A stretch of 12,437 nucleotides of DNA, from contig DUVD01000146.1 in NCBI GenBank assembly GCA_012841225.1, positions 1-12,437 of the forward strand, written 5' to 3'. Below the pieces are notes generated by a model. That model was not told the origin of the DNA and ran no database searches. It saw nothing but the letters and a program-made list of their open reading frames with translations. Below, piece after piece: positions 7,552-12,437 of this stretch. The DNA is from Fibrobacter sp. (GTDB taxonomy: Bacteria; Fibrobacterota; Fibrobacteria; Fibrobacterales; Fibrobacteraceae). Positions within the stretch are counted from its first letter, which is position 1, and each line of letters opens with the position of its first letter. The position numbers were made by a program, and so were the translations under genes.

Positions 7552-8022
7552 TTATAGGCGCAGTTTTGGTTTTCCGCCTTCTTGACGAAGCTTTTGAACT
7601 TGTTCTACTACGCTTTTTTCTTGATGTAAAATACGAGTTAAGGCGCTGGGAGACAGTTTGAATGCAGCTGCTGCTGGTTTTGTATCACCCCGATTTGCAG
7701 CCACTATATCTAAAACTTGAGCAATAAACAATGGAAAAAGGCGATTAGAAGATTGGATGCGCCCTTGACTTCCTGGAAAACTAAGTTTTTCTAGAGGAGG
7801 AGGCTCCTCTCGGACTTTAAGTGCTAAAGCCATCTGCATACGATGCAGTGCACGGGTTTTATTTTCGTTAGCACTTCTACTCTCACAGGATTTGATTTCT
7901 AACTTATACTCGTCGAGCCTAAGGCTAACCCCGGTATTTGTTTTGTTCCGATGTTGGCCTCCGGGTCCGCTTCCTTGAAATCCTTTCATAGTACAGGTTT
8001 TCAATAGTTCGTTTAATGGCAT
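7552..8022 (-). CDS. RF-1-like GGQ-domain protein (peptide chain release factor-like)
   Basis: This encodes 156 residues from ATG 8022. GSGPGGQHRNKTNTGV, near the N-terminus, is the class-I release factor GGQ loop, whose Gln positions water to cut peptidyl-tRNA in the ribosome. The protein lacks the codon-recognition domain of RF1/RF2, so it is a stand-alone GGQ domain like ArfB (YaeJ) or the bacterial release-factor-like proteins. Conserved context such as SCESRSANENKTRALHRM follows. Unlike ArfB it has no long Lys/Arg tail. Instead residues about 104-133 (NRGDTKPAAAAFKLSPSALTRIL) look like a helix-turn-helix, followed by a short basic end. A longer frame from ATG 8046 adds eight residues, but its start codon overlaps the divergent gene's ATG and neither start has a Shine-Dalgarno. 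I prefer 8022 because GGQ proteins usually begin 15-25 residues before the motif. A role in ribosome rescue is inference. Confidence 0.82.
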   Translation of the reverse strand: MPLNELLKTCTMKGFQGSGPGGQHRNKTNTGVSLRLDEYKLEIKSCESRSANENKTRALHRMQMALALKVREEPPPLEKLSFPGSQGRIQSSNRLFPLFIAQVLDIVAANRGDTKPAAAAFKLSPSALTRILHQEKSVVEQVQKLRQEGGKPKLRL

Positions 8023-8029
8023 AAGTAAA

Positions 8030-8033
8030 AAGG
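8030..8033 (+). promoter_or_regulatory. Ribosome binding site deciding the 8041 start
   Basis: AAGG, at the end of an A-rich run, lies seven bases before ATG 8041. It supports that start even though the ATG sits at the edge of the divergent GGQ gene's maximal reading frame. Confidence 0.5.
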
Positions 8034-8040
8034 TATCGCG

Positions 8041-8751
8041 ATGCATATTATTAAAGATACAATTCTTAAAATCACATTTGTTTTATGTTTTAGTTTGTTG
8101 TGGGGATGTGCCGCCTCTAGCCCAGAAACAAGTGCTTCTACTTCCGAAAAAGCGGCTTCTTATCAAATGCTTCAAGATGAAAAACAACTTCTTTTAGAAA
8201 ACACCTTTAATGAAATGCTTTCAAAAATTCAACGTGGAGTGGCTCCCGATAGTCTGCTTCCCTACATTACAGATGAATCACGCTTTTGGCTTGATGATTT
8301 AGAGGAAGCAGCCAAAACAGAATCCAAAGAAATGCTTTCGGAACGCCCTTTTCACGAGCTTCTCGCTATTATAACATTCCATTTATTTCAACGTGAACAC
8401 CTTTTTAAAACAAACGACTACCGCATGCTCTATCTAGTGACAAGTAAAAAAGGCCTTTTAGAAATGGTCACTTCGTTGCCTCTTGGTCCTTTTGAAGTCA
8501 AGAATGACAGAGGCAGCTTGGGTTTAGAAAAGAGTCCTAAGGTTCCTGTTCTCCTTTTTATTTGGGATGATGTGAGCTGGAGGATGGATTTAAAAAGCTC
8601 GATTCCTTTAATAACTAAAGGCCTTGAGTCTATTGGCGTTAAAAAGAACTGGTCTAATGTCACCTTAGCTCTTTATTTATTGGAAAAAGAATTTCGTTAT
8701 GACTATCGAGACATCGATGAGTCTCTGTTAGACCCTGTACCTTATATTTAA
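8041..8751 (+). CDS. Lipoprotein of unknown function
   Basis: This encodes 236 residues. It has a clear lipoprotein signal peptide: basic start, hydrophobic residues 11-20, and lipobox LLWGC with the acylated Cys at residue 23. A Ser/Thr/Ala-rich linker follows (about 24-40). The mature part begins with a helical region (DEKQLLLENTFNEMLSKI), and near residues 172-185 has VLLFIWDDVSWRMDLKSS. This recalls the ..dgW+iDl.. strand near the end of NTF2/SnoaL-like domains, but I do not recognise the family and would not name it from this. The Nudix gene starts four bases after its stop, so it is probably the first gene of a three-gene unit with the Nudix and RmlD-like genes. A functional link between a lipoprotein and those two cytoplasmic enzymes is not evident. 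Confidence 0.75.
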   Translation: MHIIKDTILKITFVLCFSLLWGCAASSPETSASTSEKAASYQMLQDEKQLLLENTFNEMLSKIQRGVAPDSLLPYITDESRFWLDDLEEAAKTESKEMLSERPFHELLAIITFHLFQREHLFKTNDYRMLYLVTSKKGLLEMVTSLPLGPFEVKNDRGSLGLEKSPKVPVLLFIWDDVSWRMDLKSSIPLITKGLESIGVKKNWSNVTLALYLLEKEFRYDYRDIDESLLDPVPYI

Positions 8752-8755
8752 TGCT

Positions 8756-9295
8756 ATGAATAAAGTTTGGCGTCTTATTTCAAAAAAGTCCATATTGGAC
8801 ACTCCTTGGCTTCGAATCAATCGAGAAGAATGCGAACTCCCAAATGGAAAAATAATAGATGATTTTTATACCGTTTGGCAGCCCGATTGGGTTCTCATAT
8901 TAGCGAGAACAAAAGAAGGAAAGTGGCTTGTCGAATCGCAATACAGGCATGGCACACAAAAAATATCTTTAGAGTTTCCAGCTGGCATCATAAATGCTAC
9001 AGAGACGCCCATGGATGCGGCTAAAAGAGAACTCCAAGAAGAATGTGCTTACGCTGAAGGGGAGTGGACTTACCTCGGTGAGTACCCCATGAACCCAGAT
9101 CGCCATCGAGGTCGTTATTTTGTGGTCTTTGCAGATGGTGTTGTCGAAAGTGGTCAAACCAATTTAGATGCCACAGAAGAAATCGACGTTATGCTTTTAT
9201 CCTCGCTCGAATTAGAAAATAAAATTATATCTGGAGAAATCAATCACCCGCATCAACTGGCCGCTTTTTACTTATGGCGATTAAAGTACCTATGA
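8756..9295 (+). CDS. Nudix hydrolase, ADP-ribose pyrophosphatase-like
   Basis: This encodes 179 residues, cytoplasmic. The Nudix box spans about residues 77-100: Gly77, x5, Glu83, x7, Arg91-Glu92-Leu-Gln-Glu95-Glu96. All the metal-binding acidic residues are present, but the Gly of the consensus EExGU end is Ala98. EFPAGII just before the box, QYRHGTQK upstream of it and a total length near 180 fit the ADP-ribose pyrophosphatase (NudF/NUDT5-type) group, which splits ADP-ribose or ADP-sugars into AMP and a sugar phosphate. Exact substrate is inferred. It starts four bases after the lipoprotein stop with no visible ribosome binding site, so it is probably coupled. Its stop codon shares ATGA with the start of the RmlD-like gene. 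Confidence 0.9.
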   Translation: MNKVWRLISKKSILDTPWLRINREECELPNGKIIDDFYTVWQPDWVLILARTKEGKWLVESQYRHGTQKISLEFPAGIINATETPMDAAKRELQEECAYAEGEWTYLGEYPMNPDRHRGRYFVVFADGVVESGQTNLDATEEIDVMLLSSLELENKIISGEINHPHQLAAFYLWRLKYL

Positions 9296-10275
9296 ATATA
9301 CGTTTGCCTATTTTAGTCACGGGCCTCGCTGGGGTTCCTGGGTATGCACTTTTTCGCTATTTTAAGTCCTTGTTCCCAGGACAAGTTTACGGGGTTCGTC
9401 CTAAAAAAAATGCCTGTGTTACAGGCGACACGGTGTTTGGCATTGATGCCGAGGAAACCAATTCCTTTGCCGCTATTTTTAAGGGACATCGCTTTGGCAC
9501 CGTAATAGATGCGAGTGGCAACTGTGCCTTAAAATCCTGTGAGTGTGACCCTGTTTTGTCTAAGCTCTTGAACTACACGCAAGGGGTAGAGACTGCTCGT
9601 TTAGCTGCAGAGTACAAATCGACTTTGATTCGGATTTCTACAGATATGGTTTTTAGTGGAGAATCTGGACTCGGCAATTACATCGAAACAGACCCTAAAG
9701 ATCCTATTCACAATTATGGAAAACACCAGTCTTTAGCAGAAGAGAGTATTCAAGAATTAATGCCAAATGCAGTTCTTTTAAGAGTGCCTTTGCCAATGGA
9801 TTATGCTCCTGGAGGCGAGGCTGGTGCTATCGATTGGATCGCTTATCGCTTTAGGCCGGGTCGTCCTGCCACTCTCTATACTGATGAATATCGAAACCCT
9901 ATATATGGCGACGACCTTTGTAGGGTAGTAGAGTACATTTTAATAAACCCGATCCCACCAGGGATATACCACTGTGGTGGGAAGCGCATTGTCTCGCTCT
10001 ACCAAGTGGGGCAAATTATTAATGCATTGGGCTGTTATAAATCTGATTTATTAATGGGTTGCTTACGAGTAGCAGCCGGCCCCATGCCTCCAAGGGTGGG
10101 GCATTTGGGAATAAACTGCGAAAAATTATACTCGTTTTTGCCTAAAGATTTTATTAGGCCTTGGCCTTTTATGGACTCGCTGTTTCCTACCGACTTTAAT
10201 TGGCATAAGACGGTGGATCGGAGCGCTTGGGTGGACATAGACGCAGTCCATCGCTACCTAGTTAAGGGTGAATAA
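9292..10275 (+). CDS. RmlD-like NAD(P)-dependent reductase with altered YxxxK motif
   Basis: This encodes 327 residues from ATG 9292, an extended short-chain dehydrogenase of the dTDP-4-dehydrorhamnose reductase (RmlD) type. The N-terminal Rossmann fold has ILVTGLAGVPG (Gly11, 14 and 17, GxxGxxG). The middle shows VIDASGNCA, IRISTDMVFSGE (family STDyVFdG) and YIETDPKDPIHNYG. The family's catalytic YGxTKxxGE reads Tyr142-Gly-Lys-His-Gln146-Ser-Leu-Ala-Glu150, so the Lys of YxxxK is Gln while flanking residues align. A later NPIYGDDLCRVV and GIYHCGG match the sugar-binding half. It may be a reductase or epimerase on a nucleotide sugar, or a non-catalytic NAD(P) binder like MAT2B. I prefer ATG 9292, which forms an ATGA overlap with the Nudix stop; ATG 9274 would add six residues. 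The 3' end overlaps uppP convergently by 14 bases. Confidence 0.82.
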   Translation: MNIRLPILVTGLAGVPGYALFRYFKSLFPGQVYGVRPKKNACVTGDTVFGIDAEETNSFAAIFKGHRFGTVIDASGNCALKSCECDPVLSKLLNYTQGVETARLAAEYKSTLIRISTDMVFSGESGLGNYIETDPKDPIHNYGKHQSLAEESIQELMPNAVLLRVPLPMDYAPGGEAGAIDWIAYRFRPGRPATLYTDEYRNPIYGDDLCRVVEYILINPIPPGIYHCGGKRIVSLYQVGQIINALGCYKSDLLMGCLRVAAGPMPPRVGHLGINCEKLYSFLPKDFIRPWPFMDSLFPTDFNWHKTVDRSAWVDIDAVHRYLVKGE

Positions 10276-11077
10276 ACAGTAACCCCAAAATCCCAGCGGC
10301 CCAGACGTACCAAGCAAAATGATGTAGCTTGCCTTTTTGAACAAATACGAGTAACCAGCGCAGAGCAAATATACCAGTTACAAAAGCGACAACCATCCCA
10401 GCAAGAAGAGCCAAATTAAAAGTCCCCGCAGTGCGACAGGATTCTAAAAGGGCGTTTGCTCCTTGGCATTCAAACCAATGGATCAGATCGAGAAGAGCGG
10501 CACCGCCTACAGCTGGAATGCTCATTAAAAAAGAAAATTCACCGGCAAACTTGCGATCTATTTTCAAAAATAACATCGAACTAATTGTGGAACCACTTCG
10601 GCTTATACCAGGAATACAAGCGACTCCTTGGACTGTTCCGGTAATTAGGGCTTTCCACCAGTTCATTTTGGCGTTTTCTACTTCTTGTGCTGGTTTTGCC
10701 CAGCGCGTTAAAAATAATAAAGTCCCAGTAAAAAGAAGAGCAATTGAAACAGCTCTGGGGTTTGTGAATAATGCTTCTAATTGGCTCTTAAAGCCTAAGC
10801 CAATTATAGCGGTAGGAATAGAGGCCAAAACGATGTAAAACACGTATTCCCGCTGTTCCTTGTCTTTTTTAAAAAAGCCGACTATCATTTTGAGAAGTTT
10901 TTTTCTAAAAACTACAAAAATAGAGAGTAGTGTCCCTGCATGGAGCATTACGTCAAAAAACATGCCGGCTTCTTTCATGCCGAGAAGCGATTTTCCCAAA
11001 ACGAGGTGACCTGAGCTAGAAATTGGTAAGAATTCAGCTAGCCCTTGAAGTAATCCGAGTATAATTGAGTCTATCAT
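10262..11077 (-). CDS. uppP: Undecaprenyl-diphosphatase UppP (BacA)
   Basis: This encodes 271 residues from ATG 11077, an inner-membrane enzyme that removes phosphate from undecaprenyl pyrophosphate to recycle the lipid carrier for peptidoglycan and surface glycan synthesis; its overproduction gives bacitracin resistance. Both family motifs are present: the (E/Q)xxxE motif as Gln11-GLA-Glu15, followed by FLPISSSGH with His24, and PGISRSGST at 156-164 with the catalytic Arg160. Several hydrophobic segments follow, as expected for the eight-helix fold, and the length is normal. A longer frame from ATG 11125 would add 16 mostly hydrophobic residues. I chose 11077 because the family typically begins a few residues before the first motif; neither start has a strong ribosome binding site. 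The stop lies inside the end of the RmlD-like gene. Confidence 0.95.
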   Translation of the reverse strand: MIDSIILGLLQGLAEFLPISSSGHLVLGKSLLGMKEAGMFFDVMLHAGTLLSIFVVFRKKLLKMIVGFFKKDKEQREYVFYIVLASIPTAIIGLGFKSQLEALFTNPRAVSIALLFTGTLLFLTRWAKPAQEVENAKMNWWKALITGTVQGVACIPGISRSGSTISSMLFLKIDRKFAGEFSFLMSIPAVGGAALLDLIHWFECQGANALLESCRTAGTFNLALLAGMVVAFVTGIFALRWLLVFVQKGKLHHFAWYVWAAGILGLLFIHP

Positions 11078-11188
11078 AGCGAGGTAATATAGCAAATAGC
11101 CAAAAGAAAGAAGTAAAATACCCATTAGAACTCATTTTTTCCGTATAGTACCTAGGGATGTTTTTTATTTGATAAAAAAAAATTATAT

Positions 11189-11194
11189 TATAAT
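11189..11194 (+). promoter_or_regulatory. Possible -10 box of the GH5-like gene
   Basis: A perfect TATAAT lies 55 bases before ATG 11249 in the spacer diverging from uppP. The nearest -35-like hexamer, TTGATA (11169-11174), is only 14 bases away, which is too close, so the promoter is tentative. The surroundings are extremely AT-rich. Confidence 0.3.
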
Positions 11195-11203
11195 AAGTTA
11201 AGA

Positions 11204-11226
11204 AAGCTAAGTAATCCCTTTAGCTT
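11204..11226 (+). repeat. Inverted repeat in the leader of the GH5-like gene
   Basis: AAGCTAA (11204-11210) and TTAGCTT (11220-11226) are perfect 7-base inverted copies with a nine-base spacer. They lie just downstream of the putative -10 box and before the ribosome binding site. This could be a 5' UTR hairpin or an operator; it has no T run and does not look like a terminator. Confidence 0.4.
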
Positions 11227-11238
11227 GTATTGTTTTCT

Positions 11239-11243
11239 AGGAG
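11239..11243 (+). promoter_or_regulatory. Ribosome binding site of the GH5-like gene
   Basis: AGGAG is five bases before ATG 11249, the best Shine-Dalgarno in the window. It fixes the start directly ahead of the signal peptide. Confidence 0.75.
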
Positions 11244-11248
11244 CGGGT

Positions 11249-12437
11249 ATGAATTTTAAAAAAATCTTTGGCATTTTGTGGGTCTCCTCTTTAGCGGTCT
11301 TTGCTTTTGATGGTCCTGTCGATTATTATGGTGCTTTGAGCGTAAGTGGTAGTAAAATTGTGAGCACTAATACAGAACTCCCTGTACCACTTCGAGGGGT
11401 AAGCCTCGGGCCAGCTAATAAAGCTAAACCGAGTGTTAATTTTTTTAACGCGACTACTGTAAGCAATATGGTCGATGTTTGGAAAGCCGAAATCATTAGG
11501 GCTCCTCTGGAGTACACCACTTTAGCTAACTACCAGGCTGACTCCGCTTATTACAGAAAGATTTTCGATAACGTGATTGACGCTTGTATTGCAAAAAATG
11601 TCTATGTGATTGTGGATTGGCGCTCCAGCACCCTCAATAGCTCTGCTGAAGAACAAGGAGTTGCTCTTGCGTTCTTCTTGAGAATAGCTCAAAAATATGG
11701 TAGTGTGCCCAATGTGATTTTTGAACTTTTTGATCGTCCAGAATCCGATGAATGGGCAAGCATTTCTTCGTATCAACAAACTTTAGTCACTGTACTTCGA
11801 TCTCATTCGAGCAATTTAATCTTAATAGGTACGCCCTCATACTCTCAAGATGTAGAGATGATTGTCGATGCCCCTATTACCGGCGTTAATATTGCCTATT
11901 CTTTCCATTTTTACGCTGGCTCACAAACACCTACTAGCTTAAGTAGTAACAGTAAAACTTATAGGGATAAAATTAAAACCACTCTCAGTGCGGGCTATCC
12001 TGTTTTTGTTTCTGAATTTACAACGACTCATTCGGACGGTGGTTTAGCTGCCGCTGCTCATTACGAGACTCATGATTTATTAAGCTCCGAAAAATGGCTT
12101 TCTTTTTTAGATTCTAACGGTTTGTCTTATGTGGCTTGGCAGGTAAATGATGATTACGCTGGGTCATCCTTTTTTGGTAAAGAAGAGGCACCTGCATTTG
12201 ACCAAACGGTGGCGGCCAATTGGGGAAACACCTCGTTAATGACCGAGTCTGGAATTTATATTTATAATAAACTACAAGAATACGCTTTGTTAGCTCCTTG
12301 GCGCCAAGCGTTAAGCAGCAGTAGTTCCGCAGAGAGCTCCTCTTCTTCGGCCCCTGTGAGCAGCAGTTCTATAAATAGCTCAAGTTCTTCGCTTCCTGCA
12401 ATGACGATTATTGATGATTTTAACGACGGGAATAATC
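11249..12437 (+). CDS. Secreted GH5-like protein with degenerate active site and poly-Ser linker, 3' end outside the window
   Basis: The open frame of 396 residues runs off the right edge. Residues 1-19 are a Sec signal peptide, cut after AVFA. Residues about 45-345 follow GH5 endoglucanases, probably subfamily GH5_2: PLRGVSL, IIRAPLEY (Arg84), YVIVDW, VPNVIFELF, LILIGTPSYSQDV, NIAYSFHFYAGS (His220, Tyr222), PVFVSEF (nucleophile Glu256) and YVAWQV (Trp297). The acid/base motif NEP reads Asp162-Arg163-Pro164, and the His of VDWH is Arg125, so normal retaining hydrolysis looks impossible. A Ser-rich linker (356-381, blocks of four or five Ser separated by AE, AP/V and IN) leads to a new domain beginning IIDDFNDGNN. 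This resembles the N-terminus of CBM11-type or other Fibrobacter beta-sandwich modules (DDFEDG). It is probably secreted or surface-bound and may bind cellulose or another glucan without cutting it. The fold is sure; function is open. Confidence 0.88.
   Translation, partial: MNFKKIFGILWVSSLAVFAFDGPVDYYGALSVSGSKIVSTNTELPVPLRGVSLGPANKAKPSVNFFNATTVSNMVDVWKAEIIRAPLEYTTLANYQADSAYYRKIFDNVIDACIAKNVYVIVDWRSSTLNSSAEEQGVALAFFLRIAQKYGSVPNVIFELFDRPESDEWASISSYQQTLVTVLRSHSSNLILIGTPSYSQDVEMIVDAPITGVNIAYSFHFYAGSQTPTSLSSNSKTYRDKIKTTLSAGYPVFVSEFTTTHSDGGLAAAAHYETHDLLSSEKWLSFLDSNGLSYVAWQVNDDYAGSSFFGKEEAPAFDQTVAANWGNTSLMTESGIYIYNKLQEYALLAPWRQALSSSSSAESSSSSAPVSSSSINSSSSSLPAMTIIDDFNDGNN

Noticed and set aside
8751..8759. 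ATG overlapping the stop of the 8041 lipoprotein gene (TAATG)
   Set aside because: That frame ends after two codons (ATG CTA TGA); the Nudix start at 8756 is the meaningful one.
10431..10838. A 135-residue plus-strand open frame
   Set aside because: It is antisense to uppP, whose motifs are unmistakable; the frame is a by-product of uppP codon use.
12314..12394. Ser-codon repeats as a possible DNA microsatellite or phase-variable tract
   Set aside because: The Ser codons are mixed and no single unit repeats perfectly enough to slip; it is better read as a protein linker.

Overview
The window looks like chromosomal DNA of a Fibrobacterota-type bacterium (Fibrobacter or a close relative). The main evidence is the secreted GH5-like protein at the right edge, with a poly-serine linker of the kind typical of Fibrobacter secreted glycoside hydrolases. 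Several lipoproteins with lipoboxes, a PorV/FadL-like outer-membrane protein and a long membrane pyrophosphatase indicate a diderm envelope. The DNA is AT-rich by eye. I see no mobile element, CRISPR array, rRNA or tRNA. The genus-level assignment is an inference.

Layout, left to right. (1) Positions 1-1780, minus strand: a TPR lipoprotein whose stop overlaps the start of an outer-membrane beta-barrel protein (TAATG); the barrel gene runs off the left edge. (2) Positions 1991-3530, plus strand: a YkgJ-type Cys-cluster protein and a SprT-like metalloprotease that overlap by 14 bases, followed by a weak terminator-like hairpin. (3) Positions 3752-6136, plus strand: hppA, a K+-dependent-type ion-pumping membrane pyrophosphatase. 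(4) Positions 6125-7330, minus strand: a lamin-tail-domain lipoprotein that converges on and overlaps hppA. (5) Positions 7552-8022, minus strand: a small GGQ (RF-1-like) protein. Its maximal reading frame shares the palindromic start ATGCAT with the divergent plus-strand gene. (6) Positions 8041-10275, plus strand: an unknown lipoprotein, a Nudix hydrolase and an RmlD-like reductase, tightly packed with an ATGA overlap between the last two. (7) Positions 10262-11077, minus strand: uppP, convergent on and overlapping the reductase gene. (8) Positions 11249-12437, plus strand: the 5' part of a secreted GH5-like protein with a Ser linker and the start of a further domain.

Most of the genes are household or envelope functions: PPi-driven ion pumping, undecaprenyl phosphate recycling, nucleotide-sugar handling, ribosome rescue or release, and surface lipoproteins. 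The gene packing is very tight, with two convergent overlaps, one divergent pair with almost no spacer and three same-strand stop/start overlaps. The most striking single observation is that the GH5-like domain lacks the catalytic acid/base glutamate (NEP reads DRP) and an active-site histidine, while the nucleophile glutamate is kept. It looks like a pseudo-cellulase or a GH5 fold with another use. Second-tier oddities are the RmlD-like protein whose YxxxK motif reads YxxxQ, and the GGQ protein with a helix-turn-helix-like C-terminus.
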